Below are positions 54,703-63,812 of a DNA stretch of 64,000 nucleotides, piece after piece. Both the position numbers and the translations under genes were made by a program. Positions within the stretch are counted from its first letter, which is position 1, and the number at the start of each line of letters is the position of its first letter. This DNA is from Tenacibaculum haliotis (lineage in GTDB: Bacteria; Bacteroidota; Bacteroidia; Flavobacteriales; Flavobacteriaceae): the NCBI RefSeq assembly GCF_025215075.1, contig NZ_JAOBTH010000029.1:186001-250000 (forward strand), given 5' to 3'. Under the pieces are notes generated by a model that did not search any database, was not told the origin of the DNA, and was given only the letters and a program-made list of their open reading frames with translations.

Positions 54703-54957
54703 TTACTTGTATTTAATTTTCATAATAACTAAAAATAGTGATGATATAGCGGTTACACTATTTGCTAAAATCATAGGTATACTTTTTAAATGAATTCCAT
54801 ATATTAACCATAATACAATACCTATAAAAAATACGGAGTACATTACTAAAGATAATCCTTCAGTAGACTTTGTTTTCCATGTTTTATAAACTTGTGGTAA
54901 AAATGAAGCTGTTGTTAATGTGGCTGCTAATAAACCTAATGTTTCATAAAAATCCAT
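54703..54957 (-). CDS. SemiSWEET sugar transporter
   Basis: 84 residues, three transmembrane helices, PQ-loop motif SFLPQVYKTWKTKSTEGLS and the conserved Asn in ANSVTAISS. SemiSWEETs dimerise to form a facilitative sugar transporter in the inner membrane. Length is exactly that of the family. Confidence 0.93.
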   Translation of the reverse strand: MDFYETLGLLAATLTTASFLPQVYKTWKTKSTEGLSLVMYSVFFIGIVLWLIYGIHLKSIPMILANSVTAISSLFLVIMKIKYK

Positions 54958-54974
54958 ACTAAACTGTTTTAAAC

Positions 54975-55018
54975 AAAAAAAGAAGACTTTTTAAAATTTT
55001 AAAAAGTCTTCTTTTTTT
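54975..55018. terminator. Terminator after leuS
   Basis: A perfect 44-nt palindrome, outer arms AAAAAAAGAAGACTTTTT and its complement; T7 on each side. It separates leuS from the SemiSWEET gene. Confidence 0.9.
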
Positions 55019-55035
55019 GTAATTAACTTTATCTT

Positions 55036-58000
55036 TTATCCTACAATATTAATAATTTTTCCTGGCACAATAATTACCTTTTTAGGTTCTTGCCCTTTTA
55101 ATTGTACAATCGTACGTTCATCAGCCATTACTATTTTTTCAATTTCATCTTTACTTAAATCTAAAGATAATTCTAGAGTAAAACGCATTTTACCGTTAAA
55201 AGAAACTGGGTACGTTTTAGAGCTTTCTACTAAATGAGAAGCTTCAAACTTAGGAAAATCAATAGTTGCTATTGAACCTTCATGCCCAAGCTGACTCCAT
55301 AATTCTTCTGCAATATGCGGTGCATACGGTGAAATTAATGCTAATAAAGGTTCTAAAATAGCACGTTTATTACATTTTAAAGCAGTTAATTCATTTACAG
55401 CAATCATAAAGGTAGAAACCGAGGTATTGAATGAAAAATTCTCAATATCTTCTTCTACTTTTTTAATTGTTTTATGTAAAACTTTTAACTCTTCTTTTGT
55501 TGGTTCAGCAGCAGTAACAAGCACTCCTTCTTCGCCAATATATAATTTCCATAATTTCTTTAAGAAAGAATACACACCTGAAATACCTGATGTTTTCCAA
55601 GGTTTTGTTTGTTCTAAAGGCCCTAAAAACATTTCGAATAAACGCAATGCATCTGCACCAAATTCTTCACAAATTAAATCTGGATTAACAACATTGTATT
55701 TAGATTTCGACATTTTCTCAACCTCTCTATGACACACAAATTGTTTGTCTCTTCCAAAAACAAATTCTGCTGTTTCAAATTCGCTTCTCCAAGCTTTTAA
55801 CTTATCAATATTTACGTTTACATCTCCTTCAAGCGTGCTTACATCAATATGAATAGGTCTGTATGTTAACGATTTTTCAGCTTCAGCAGTTAAACCTGCT
55901 TCTTTTAGTTTTTTATCTAAACGAGTCCATAATTTATCATCTGCTGCTATTTCTTGTATTTGATTTTCTCCTTGAAAATAATCAGATGAAATATATAAAT
56001 TATTCTTTTTTCCGTCAAATAATGCTTCATAAACAAGTGCTGATGTTCCTAAAATCATTCCTTGGTTGATTAGTTTTTTTGCAAACTCATCAACAGGAAC
56101 AACTCCTTTATCAAACAAGAATTTTTGCCAAAAACGAGCATATAATAAATGTCCTGTTGCATGCTCAGAACCACCAATATATAAATCTACTTCTTTCCAA
56201 TAATCAGCAGCTTCTTTGCTTACAAATTCACCATCGTTAGTAGAATCCATATAACGGTTAAAATACCACGAGCTACCTGCCCAACCTGGCATTGTATTCA
56301 GTTCTAACGGATATACTGTTTTATTTTTTAACTTATCATTCGATACAACTTTCTTTGCACGAGAATCCCAAGCCCATTCTGTAGCATTTCCTAAAGGTGG
56401 TTTCCCATCTTCTGTAGGTAAATATTTTTCTACTTCTGGTAAAACGATTGGCAAGTGTTTAGCATCAATCATTTGAGGCATTCCGTCTTTATAATATACA
56501 GGAAAAGGTTCTCCCCAATAACGCTGACGGCTAAATACTGCGTCGCGTAAACGATAGTTTATTTTACCAAAACCAAAACCTTTTTGTTCCATTTCGTAAA
56601 TCGCTAATTTCATCGCTTTTTTATACGACAAACCATTTAAGAAATCAGAATTTGCAATTTTAGTTCCTTCTTTATCTGCATGTGCCGCTTCAGAAATATC
56701 TACATTTTCAAAAACATTAGGAATCTCTAATCCGAATTTTTTTGCGAAATCATAATCACGCTGATCACCACAAGGAACCGCCATAACAGCACCTGTACCG
56801 TAGTTTGCTAACACGTAATCTCCAATCCAAATTGGTATTTGTTTTCCCGTAAACGGATGTAAAGCATACGCACCTGTAAAAACTCCTGAAATTGTTTTTA
56901 CATCTGCCATTCGTTCTCTTTCAGAACGCTTTGCTGTTGCTTTAATATAATCGTAAACGGCTTTTTGTTGCCCTTCGGATGTAATTTTAGCTACTAATTC
57001 GTGCTCTGGAGCTAAGGTCATAAATGAAACTCCGTAAATAGTATCAGGTCTGGTAGTAAAAACATCGATTTTATAATCGTTTGCTATTGCTGTTTCTACA
57101 ACCTCAACAGTTGTTTTTTCAATAGGTTTTGCAAACTGAATTGTGTTGTTAATTTTAGATACAGCACCTAAAACATTTTCTAACACCTCATCATTTGTAA
57201 AACGCACTACATGAAATCCTTCACTCGCAAAATAAGCATCTCTTTTTGCTTCGTCTTCTTTACCAGAAAACTCCACTATTATATTTTTTGCTAAGCATAC
57301 ATAATCTACTAAAAATGTACCAATGGTATATTTTTTTCTGAATTTTGCTGCTCCTTTTTTATTTTTTAATTCATTCCAAAGTACTTCTTCTGCCTTCGAT
57401 AGGTTTAAACGCATTTCTTTTAACGCCTCTAACTCTTTATAAGATAATCTTACGCCAGCTTCTGGCGCTTCTAAAGCATCTACCTTAAAAGTTACCATTG
57501 CTCCTTGCGAACGACCAATCCAATTTGTTTGGCTATCTTTTAAAGGCTGTGGCCAATCGACTGTTTCTAAACCATCTAATAAACGTTGTGCATATGCAGA
57601 AATTCGCATAGACCATTGTGTCATTTTCTTACGCTCAACAGGATGACCACCACGCTCTGAAACACCATTTATAATTTCGTCGTTTGCTAATACCGTTCCT
57701 AATTCAGGACACCAGTTTACTTCAGTATCCGACAAATATGTTAAACGATATTGCAACAAAATTGCTTCTTGTTCTGTAGTTGAAAATGCTTTCCATTCAT
57801 CCGCAGAAAAAACAGTAATATCTTCTTCTGAAACAGCATTTACTGTTGCGTTTCCTGATTTTTTAAATACAGAAATTAATGTTTTAACATCTTCTGCTTT
57901 ATCGGTATCTTTATTATACCAAGAGTTAAAAAGCTGAATAAAAATCCACTGTGTCCACTTATAATACTCAGGACTAGAAGTACGTACTTCACGAGACCAA

Positions 58001-58356
58001 TCGAAAGAAAAACCGATAGTATCTAACTGTCTTCTATAGGTTGTAATATTTTCTTCCGTAGTTTTTGCAGGGTGTTGCCCCGTTTGAATTGCATATTGTT
58101 CTGCCGGTAAACCAAAAGAATCATACCCTTGCGGATGCAATACATTAAAACCTTTATGACGCTTGTAACGTGCATAAATATCTGATGCAATATATCCTAA
58201 AGGATGCCCAACATGTAAACCTGCTCCTGACGGATAAGGGAACATATCTAAGACATAATATTTAGGTTTCTCCGATTCATTACTGGCTTTAAATGTTTGG
58301 TTGTCTGCCCAAAATTGTTGCCATTTCTTTTCTATCTCTTGATGATTATATTGCAT
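55036..58356 (-). CDS. leuS: Leucyl-tRNA synthetase with an inserted DUF559 nuclease-like domain
   Basis: Class I synthetase that charges tRNA-Leu. HIGH motif HVGH (48-51), KMSKS (881-885), the editing motif TTRPDTIYG (about 434-442), and the zinc/Leu-specific insert before KMSKS are all present. At 1106 residues it is far longer than usual (about 820-940). The excess includes residues about 294-428, between VTFKVD and DVFTTRPDT at the base of the CP1 editing domain. This insert matches DUF559/Vsr-like endonuclease domains: RLNLSKAEEVLWNELKNKK, KFRKKYTIGTFLVDYVC, IIVEFSGKEDEAKRDAYFAS, GFHVVRFTNDEVLENV. The reading frame is intact throughout. Both synthetase signatures and editing residues remain. 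Confidence 0.97.
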   Translation of the reverse strand: MQYNHQEIEKKWQQFWADNQTFKASNESEKPKYYVLDMFPYPSGAGLHVGHPLGYIASDIYARYKRHKGFNVLHPQGYDSFGLPAEQYAIQTGQHPAKTTEENITTYRRQLDTIGFSFDWSREVRTSSPEYYKWTQWIFIQLFNSWYNKDTDKAEDVKTLISVFKKSGNATVNAVSEEDITVFSADEWKAFSTTEQEAILLQYRLTYLSDTEVNWCPELGTVLANDEIINGVSERGGHPVERKKMTQWSMRISAYAQRLLDGLETVDWPQPLKDSQTNWIGRSQGAMVTFKVDALEAPEAGVRLSYKELEALKEMRLNLSKAEEVLWNELKNKKGAAKFRKKYTIGTFLVDYVCLAKNIIVEFSGKEDEAKRDAYFASEGFHVVRFTNDEVLENVLGAVSKINNTIQFAKPIEKTTVEVVETAIANDYKIDVFTTRPDTIYGVSFMTLAPEHELVAKITSEGQQKAVYDYIKATAKRSERERMADVKTISGVFTGAYALHPFTGKQIPIWIGDYVLANYGTGAVMAVPCGDQRDYDFAKKFGLEIPNVFENVDISEAAHADKEGTKIANSDFLNGLSYKKAMKLAIYEMEQKGFGFGKINYRLRDAVFSRQRYWGEPFPVYYKDGMPQMIDAKHLPIVLPEVEKYLPTEDGKPPLGNATEWAWDSRAKKVVSNDKLKNKTVYPLELNTMPGWAGSSWYFNRYMDSTNDGEFVSKEAADYWKEVDLYIGGSEHATGHLLYARFWQKFLFDKGVVPVDEFAKKLINQGMILGTSALVYEALFDGKKNNLYISSDYFQGENQIQEIAADDKLWTRLDKKLKEAGLTAEAEKSLTYRPIHIDVSTLEGDVNVNIDKLKAWRSEFETAEFVFGRDKQFVCHREVEKMSKSKYNVVNPDLICEEFGADALRLFEMFLGPLEQTKPWKTSGISGVYSFLKKLWKLYIGEEGVLVTAAEPTKEELKVLHKTIKKVEEDIENFSFNTSVSTFMIAVNELTALKCNKRAILEPLLALISPYAPHIAEELWSQLGHEGSIATIDFPKFEASHLVESSKTYPVSFNGKMRFTLELSLDLSKDEIEKIVMADERTIVQLKGQEPKKVIIVPGKIINIVG

Positions 58357-58378
58357 TTTGTCTCTTTTTAAGAAGTTG

Positions 58379-58386
58379 CAAATTTA
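58379..58386 (-). promoter_or_regulatory. -7 element of leuS
   Basis: TAAATTTG on the minus strand, leader about 16 nt. Confidence 0.5.
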
Positions 58387-58447
58387 CGGTTATTTTAAAT
58401 ACTATTTTTATTTCTTTTTTCAAAGAAAATTGAATTCTTTAAAAACA

Positions 58448-58485
58448 AAATAGGTTTAAAAATCATGTGATTTTTAAACCTATTT
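58448..58485. terminator. Terminator after the DUF2911 gene
   Basis: Perfect 18-base arms AAATAGGTTTAAAAATCA (58448-58465) and its complement (58468-58485) with a 2-nt centre. Confidence 0.75.
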
Positions 58486-58507
58486 ATTATAATTGTAACG
58501 ATTATTT

Positions 58508-59050
58508 TTATCCTTTAACAGGTACAGAAACAATTACGTTACCCCAACCTAAATACATAGTTGCATTATTGTTTTCTCCTTCGAAAATGATAGAGAAAGC
58601 TTCAGTAGATTTAGTTGCTTTAGAAACTGTTCCTTTTACACGTAAAACATCTTCATTTTCATTATAAAAATAAGAACCCCAAACATTTTTAGCAGTACTT
58701 AAAATTACTGTCCATTCAGTTGTTCCCGGAATTGTAAATAATGTATAAGTTCCTGCCTTTACATCTTTACCTCCAAAATTAACATCTTTATAAAACGTAA
58801 TTTCTGCCGCTTCATTAGCACCTGTTCTCCATACTTTCTCTGCGGGAGCTAGCTTAGACAAAGCTCTTCCTTTTAACTTAGGACGGCTATAAATAACTTT
58901 TACTAACTTATCTGAAACTCTATAATTATCAGGATATGCTGCTGCATCCATAGGACTTTTATCTAATCCTTTAAAATTTTGAGCTGTTGCTTCTGTAGAA
59001 AACAATACAGCTATCATTAACATTGCTAATACTACTATTCTTTTTTTCAT
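58508..59050 (-). CDS. DUF2911 secreted protein
   Basis: 180 residues with signal peptide (STEATAQ). Family blocks KSPMDAAAYPDNYRVSD, KVIYSRPKLKGRALSKLAP, VWRTGANEAAEITFYKD and LGWGNVIVSVPV are diagnostic of DUF2911. Function unknown; periplasmic or secreted. Monocistronic. Confidence 0.9.
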   Translation of the reverse strand: MKKRIVVLAMLMIAVLFSTEATAQNFKGLDKSPMDAAAYPDNYRVSDKLVKVIYSRPKLKGRALSKLAPAEKVWRTGANEAAEITFYKDVNFGGKDVKAGTYTLFTIPGTTEWTVILSTAKNVWGSYFYNENEDVLRVKGTVSKATKSTEAFSIIFEGENNNATMYLGWGNVIVSVPVKG

Positions 59051-59182
59051 TTTAAAATATTTTAAATTTAATTTATTAATGTTTCGTCTTCAAAATTACA
59101 AATCCTTACAGAAAGTTACTATTAATAATAGTACATAAATTCAAAAAAACAACAAAGACATTCGTAGTTCTCATATCAAAAA

Positions 59183-60223
59183 CTACATTGAATATTGTAA
59201 ACCTAAAGTTATTGTTTCTTTTTGTTCTAACTGAATTCCATTTAATTTTTGATAAACAGGTAATGCATATTCAAAACCAAAACGAACATTTTCTAAAGTA
59301 CCTTTAAATGCGTATACATTAAATCCTAATCCAGTATTTATATAATTACCCCCTGAATTTTCAGTATTTGCAGTAGTAACCATCATAGGTGTTAAATTTG
59401 GATTTTCACCATTTGTTTTAGCTACAGATAAGATTTCCATTCGTGCCGAAATACTAAGCCAATCGGTTGTTTTTACAGCAAACCAAGAATTTAAGCTGTA
59501 ACGGTTCCCTAAAGAATAATCATATTTATTTCTTCCAAAACGATAAGTAGCTTTTAATTGAGAACCCCAAGAGACTTGATTCATTTGACCTAAATATGTC
59601 AACCCTAAATCAAGATCATAAGTTCCGCTACCAACCTGCATTGGATAAGGCAATATTATTTCATTTGGAGAAGACATTGGTGTTTCATCTATAGCTTCTA
59701 TACTTCCTGTAGGAATAGATATATTTACCAAACTATGTAAAGATTGACGGTTCTTATTAATGAATTTATATAAGATTCCTAATTTTAAATCTCCAAAACC
59801 AGATGATGCTGTTGAAAATTTAGTTTTCATCCCCATCATTCTCATCTGCAAATCCATATCATTAGTAATATAGTTTGCCATCGCCATTAAAGTTATTTTA
59901 TCTGTTGGCGCATACATAATACCTAACATATGCATATTCATTGGCATGCTTAAAGGCGTTACCATATAACCAGCATTGTGAGCTGCATCATTAGTAATAG
60001 CAGTACCTTTTTGCTGTAATCCTTTCATATACATATTCATGTATCGGTAAGAAAACATTAAACCTCCTTTTTTATGGTAATGATCTCCCATTACACTGAT
60101 TGGAGCATGCCCATCTGGCCTACTGGATTTCCATTCGTTATTCTGTGATGTTATTTTTTGTGCGTTTACTACTTGAAATAAGAACATAAAAGTTCCTATA
60201 AAAATGATTTTTGATAATTTCAT
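59183..60223 (-). CDS. Met/His-rich outer-membrane protein (transporter-like), metal-linked
   Basis: 346 residues with signal peptide (FLFQVVNAQ). The N-terminal third is rich in Met and His (VMGDHYHKKGG, SMPMNMHML, QMRMMGMK), followed by strands of a meta-pathway phenol-degradation-like (MetA-deg) barrel ending in LGLQYSM. Proteins of this type sit beside copper-resistance genes in Bacteroidota; Met and His clusters suit Cu(I)/Cu(II) binding. Probably co-transcribed with the CNGKC protein gene 84 nt upstream. The copper role is inferred. Confidence 0.8.
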   Translation of the reverse strand: MKLSKIIFIGTFMFLFQVVNAQKITSQNNEWKSSRPDGHAPISVMGDHYHKKGGLMFSYRYMNMYMKGLQQKGTAITNDAAHNAGYMVTPLSMPMNMHMLGIMYAPTDKITLMAMANYITNDMDLQMRMMGMKTKFSTASSGFGDLKLGILYKFINKNRQSLHSLVNISIPTGSIEAIDETPMSSPNEIILPYPMQVGSGTYDLDLGLTYLGQMNQVSWGSQLKATYRFGRNKYDYSLGNRYSLNSWFAVKTTDWLSISARMEILSVAKTNGENPNLTPMMVTTANTENSGGNYINTGLGFNVYAFKGTLENVRFGFEYALPVYQKLNGIQLEQKETITLGLQYSM

Positions 60224-60307
60224 CAGTTTATTTTTTTTAAAAATTTTACACTATTGTTTTGTACAGTTTAATTTTAAACTATACTCTTAATTATTTGTAT
60301 GTAAAAC

Positions 60308-60676
60308 TTAAAAATTTGGTGGATGAAAAATGGTTGCTAAAAACAGAAAGGAATAATTTTTTGCATAAGAGTATGTTTTTTTTACACACCTATTAAAACT
60401 GTTTTTTGCACGTACAGAGAGTAACTCCACAAAGCCTATTGGATAGTCTTTTATGACAATGCTTAATGATTTAAAATCATCTTCTTGTTGCTGTTCTATC
60501 TTTTGCATTAATTGACATTTACCATTACATTGAAGTGCTGGCTTATCTTTATTAATACATAATACTTTTGATATATAATCATAATTTACTGCATATTCAA
60601 CAAACGGTGCAATTGGCCTAAGCATAGCAACCATGTAAAGTAGAATAAAAAAATAAACGCTTATTTTTTGCAGCAA
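60308..60676 (-). CDS. Small membrane-anchored CNGKC protein
   Basis: 122 residues starting at TTG 60676, which keeps the whole N-terminal helix (KISVYFFILLYMVAMLRPIAP); the first ATG would remove most of it. The motif C40-x-N-K-D-K-P-x-L-x-C50-N-G-K-C54 is a recurring signature in short Bacteroidota proteins near metal-related genes, and its three cysteines could bind metal. Function unknown. A -7 element inside a perfect dyad lies 25-46 nt upstream. Confidence 0.75.
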   Translation of the reverse strand: MLQKISVYFFILLYMVAMLRPIAPFVEYAVNYDYISKVLCINKDKPALQCNGKCQLMQKIEQQQEDDFKSLSIVIKDYPIGFVELLSVRAKNSFNRCVKKTYSYAKNYSFLFLATIFHPPNF

Positions 60677-60700
60677 AACTTATTTTTAAAATAGATTAGG

Positions 60701-60722
60701 CAAAGATAGTTTAACTATCTTT
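60701..60722 (-). promoter_or_regulatory. Promoter of the CNGKC/Met-rich operon overlapped by a dyad
   Basis: -7 TATCTTTG (60708-60701, minus strand) lies inside a perfect inverted repeat: arms AAAGATAGTT (60702-60711) and AACTATCTTT (60713-60722). A protein bound there would cover the promoter. The T run to the right could be read as a plus-strand terminator, but no plus-strand gene precedes it. Confidence 0.5.
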
Positions 60723-60760
60723 TTTTAGAAAAAAAACCACATTAAATATTATTTTAATTT

Positions 60761-60784
60761 ATTCTAAATAAAGTATTATATTTG
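60761..60784 (+). promoter_or_regulatory. Promoter of the Cys-rich mini-protein gene
   Basis: Half-site ATTCTAAATAAA (60761-60772) followed by -7 TATATTTG (60777-60784), the same arrangement as at 31308-31330. Predicted start about 60790. Confidence 0.5.
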
Positions 60785-60802
60785 CACCGAATTACACCAA
60801 TC

Positions 60803-60991
60803 ATGATCATATTTTATACTCAAAATAAAAAGGCTATTCCTGTTGTATCAATGCAACAAGAAACTATATGCTCTTCTGTTTGCACATCAAATTGTATAAA
60901 ACCAAAAAATAAGTGTTGTAATAAATACCAAAAAAAAGGCATCAACTGTAAGCGATGCCCTTTAACTTTTGATATTAAAATAGCTTCTTAA
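60803..60991 (+). CDS. Cys-rich mini-protein, 62 residues
   Basis: Starts at ATG 60803; an earlier in-frame ATG at 60782 lies within the promoter core and is rejected. Seven cysteines (23, 27, 31, 38, 39, 49, 52) in 62 residues, the last five in KNKCCNKYQKKGINCKRCPL, indicate metal binding. Short proteins with a C-C-x-K-[FY]-x-K-K-G-x-x-C-K-x-C-P core are frequent in Flavobacteriia as I recall, without an assigned function. Divergent from the CNGKC gene; its stop abuts the tyrS stop with no gap. Confidence 0.7.
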   Translation: MIIFYTQNKKAIPVVSMQQETICSSVCTSNCIKPKNKCCNKYQKKGINCKRCPLTFDIKIAS

Positions 60992-62296
60992 TTACGCTAC
61001 TTTTAATAAGAAATAACTCTTTTTTCCGCGTTGTAATAACACGTATTTATCAGCAATTAAATCTTTTACTGTAATTGTAAAATCTTCTTTTACCTTTTCT
61101 TTATTTACCGAAACGGCATTTTCTTTTAACGCTCTTTTTGCATCTCCATTAGATTTTAAAAAGCTAGTTTTTCCTGATAAAGCATCTATCATTGATAAAC
61201 CTTCTGAAATATCTTCTTTAGAAACTTCCGCTTGCGGTACACCATCAAAAACATCTAAAAATGTTTGTTCATCTAATCCTTTTAAATCATCTGAAGTTGA
61301 TTTCCCGAACAAAATATTAGAAGCCGCAATTGCTTTTTCTAATTCATCTTTAGAGTGAACGAATGTTGTAACTTCTTCTGCTAATTTTCTTTGAAGTGCT
61401 CTTTCATGAGGAGCTTCTTTATGTGTTTCAATTAATTCTTTAACACTTGCTTCATCTAAAAATGTAAATATTTTAATATATTTTTCTGCATCTTCATCCG
61501 AAGTATTTAACCAAAATTGGTAGAATTTATATACCGATGTTTTAGCTGCATCTAACCATATATTTCCTCCTTCTGATTTTCCAAACTTCGATCCGTCTGC
61601 TTTTGTAATTAACGGACAAGTCATTGCATACGCCTTTGCTTCTTCACCTACATTCATTCTACGAACCAACTCGGTACCAGTAGTTATGTTACCCCATTGA
61701 TCTGAACCACCCATTTGTAATAAACAGTTGTGATTTTTATACAAATGGTAAAAATCATATCCTTGAATTAATTGATATGTAAATTCTGTAAAACTCATTC
61801 CGCTATTAGAATCTCCAGAAATACGTTTCTTTACAGAGTCTTTAGCCATCATATAGTTTACCGTAATACGTTTACCAACGTCTCTAGCAAATTCTATGAA
61901 TGAAAAATCTTTCATCCAATCGTAATTATTTACCAATAAAGGAGCATTTGTTTTATCGCTATCAAAATTTAAAAAACGTGCTAAAGTTCTTTTAATTCCG
62001 TCTACATTTTTAGCTAACGCCTCTTCATTTAGTAAATTACGTTCGTCTGATTTTCCTGACGGATCACCAATCATTCCCGTAGCTCCTCCTACCAAAGCAA
62101 CTGGCTTATGCCCTGCTTTTTCAAGATGTACAAGTAATATAATAGGTACTAAACTACCAATGTGTAATGAATCAGAGGTTGGATCAAAACCAATATATGC
62201 CGCCGTCATTTCTTTTTGTAATTGCTCTTCTGTTCCTGGCATCATGTCGTGAATCATTCCACGCCAACGTAATTCTTCTACTAAATTTTTGGTCAT
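60992..62296 (-). CDS. tyrS: Tyrosyl-tRNA synthetase
   Basis: 434 residues from ATG 62296 ([20 protein letters not shown]); a reading from 62338 adds 14 unrelated residues. Class I synthetase with HIGH-like HIGS, KMSKS-like KFGKS, and a C-terminal S4 RNA-binding domain ([20 protein letters not shown]). The Tyr-binding segment QGYDFYHLY is present. Charges tRNA-Tyr. Normal length. Confidence 0.97.
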   Translation of the reverse strand: MTKNLVEELRWRGMIHDMMPGTEEQLQKEMTAAYIGFDPTSDSLHIGSLVPIILLVHLEKAGHKPVALVGGATGMIGDPSGKSDERNLLNEEALAKNVDGIKRTLARFLNFDSDKTNAPLLVNNYDWMKDFSFIEFARDVGKRITVNYMMAKDSVKKRISGDSNSGMSFTEFTYQLIQGYDFYHLYKNHNCLLQMGGSDQWGNITTGTELVRRMNVGEEAKAYAMTCPLITKADGSKFGKSEGGNIWLDAAKTSVYKFYQFWLNTSDEDAEKYIKIFTFLDEASVKELIETHKEAPHERALQRKLAEEVTTFVHSKDELEKAIAASNILFGKSTSDDLKGLDEQTFLDVFDGVPQAEVSKEDISEGLSMIDALSGKTSFLKSNGDAKRALKENAVSVNKEKVKEDFTITVKDLIADKYVLLQRGKKSYFLLKVA

Positions 62297-62316
62297 TTTT
62301 ATGAGTTTTAAAGAGA

Positions 62317-62324
62317 CAAAGATA
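62317..62324 (-). promoter_or_regulatory. -7 element of tyrS
   Basis: TATCTTTG on the minus strand, leader about 15 nt. Confidence 0.5.
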
Positions 62325-62357
62325 CATTTATCGTTCAAAAAATTCTATTTTCGTTAT

Positions 62358-63359
62358 ATGATTTTAGTTACAGGAGGAACAGGATTGGTAGGATCACATT
62401 TATTATATCATTTAACTCAAAAAAATGATACAATACGTGCTATTTATAGAACGGAAAAAAAGAAAGAACACGTCAAAAAAATATTTTCTTATTATACAGA
62501 TGATGTTGAGCTCTTCTTTGCTAAAATAGAATGGGTTAAGGCTGATATTACCGAAGTACCTTCTCTAATTCCTGTTTTTAAAAACATAACGAGCGTTTAT
62601 CATTGTGCAGCTTTGGTTTCTTTTAACCTGAAAGATTATAGACAAATGCGTCAGGTAAATATTGAAGGTACAGCAAATATGATTAATCTTTCTATTGATG
62701 CTAAAGTTGGTAAGTTTTGTTTTGTAAGTTCAATTGCTGCTGTTGGAAATTCTATAAACGGTAAACCTATTGACGAAGAAAATGAATGGTCTGATGAAGA
62801 CAATAATAGCGGATATTCTATTACAAAGTATGGAGCTGAAATGGAAGTTTGGCGAGGCAGTCAAGAAGGATTAAATGCTGTAATTCTGAATCCGGGAGTA
62901 ATATTAGGAAGTGGTTTTTGGAATGAAGGATCTGGTAAATTATTTACGCAAATAAATAATGGATTAAAGTTTTATACTGAAGGAATAACTGGTTTTGTAG
63001 GCGTACAAGACGTGGTGAAATCAATGATTTTATTGATGAACTCTGATATTAAAAACGAACGTTTTGTTTTGGTGTCAGAAAACAAATCATTTAAAGATAT
63101 TTTAGTTGCTATCGCAGATGGATTAGATAAAAAAAGACCATCAGTAAAAGTAGGAAAACTAATAACTTCTTTTTTATGGAGGATTGATTTGGTAGTAACT
63201 TTTTTAACAAAAAAAGAACCTTTGCTAACTAAAAATTCAGCAAAGGCCTCTCATAATAAATCTTACTATTCATCAGAAAAAATAAAAAGAGAATTAAATT
63301 TTAAATTCGAATTAATCAATAAAACTATCACTCAAATTTGTAAAAATCTAGGCGCATAA
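62358..63359 (+). CDS. NAD-dependent epimerase/dehydratase (extended SDR)
   Basis: 333 residues from ATG 62358 (MILVTGGTGLVGSHLLYHL). The Rossmann motif GGTGLVG, the Ser in FVSSIAAVG, and the catalytic Y-x-x-x-K (YSITKYGAE) are all present; overall closest to dihydroflavonol-4-reductase-like SDRs. Substrate unknown. Divergent from tyrS; its stop abuts the DUF4296 stop. Confidence 0.9.
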   Translation: MILVTGGTGLVGSHLLYHLTQKNDTIRAIYRTEKKKEHVKKIFSYYTDDVELFFAKIEWVKADITEVPSLIPVFKNITSVYHCAALVSFNLKDYRQMRQVNIEGTANMINLSIDAKVGKFCFVSSIAAVGNSINGKPIDEENEWSDEDNNSGYSITKYGAEMEVWRGSQEGLNAVILNPGVILGSGFWNEGSGKLFTQINNGLKFYTEGITGFVGVQDVVKSMILLMNSDIKNERFVLVSENKSFKDILVAIADGLDKKRPSVKVGKLITSFLWRIDLVVTFLTKKEPLLTKNSAKASHNKSYYSSEKIKRELNFKFELINKTITQICKNLGA

Positions 63360-63812
63360 TTATTTACGTTTCTTTAATTCAATTAATTTATCTTTAAAAA
63401 CAATTTTACTTTCTTTTATCTCTTCTAACAGCTCTACTTTTTCTGGTTTTATGCTTCTTTTTTTATTTAAACTATCTTTTCCGATATAAAACAATTCTAT
63501 AGAGTCTATATTCGATTTTACTTTTTTAATCAAATCGGTATATTCTTCTGTTTTAGAAACATAGTACTTATTACTAATATCAAATCGTGTACTATCTATT
63601 TTATACTTTTCGTACACCAATATCATATAGTTTTTTTCTTTCTTTAAAAACTTATTCTTAACATTATTAGCAGATGATGCAATAAACATATCAGTTAATA
63701 ACGCAACCATAGAATCTTTAGGAATTAAAGTTTTTGGTTCTTTATAAATTGTATTACTTGAGGTACAAGAAATACTAATCGAAGCAATAAGTATGTAAAT
63801 AAGTTTTTTCAT
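63360..63812 (-). CDS. DUF4296 lipoprotein
   Basis: 150 residues with a lipoprotein signal (ISISC). The motif PKDSMVALLTDMFIASSANN and a helical body followed by a coiled Lys/Glu-rich end are typical of DUF4296. Function unknown. Starts directly after the dihydroorotase stop (no spacer), a gene order common in Flavobacteriaceae. Confidence 0.88.
   Translation of the reverse strand: MKKLIYILIASISISCTSSNTIYKEPKTLIPKDSMVALLTDMFIASSANNVKNKFLKKEKNYMILVYEKYKIDSTRFDISNKYYVSKTEEYTDLIKKVKSNIDSIELFYIGKDSLNKKRSIKPEKVELLEEIKESKIVFKDKLIELKKRK

Noticed and set aside
57073..57477. Assembly error or frameshift as the cause of the long LeuRS
   Set aside because: The insert is in frame, has its own domain signature and is flanked by intact synthetase sequence.
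60702..60730. Intrinsic terminator on the plus strand
   Set aside because: The dyad is followed by T's, but no plus-strand gene lies upstream and it contains a complete -7 element for the minus strand.
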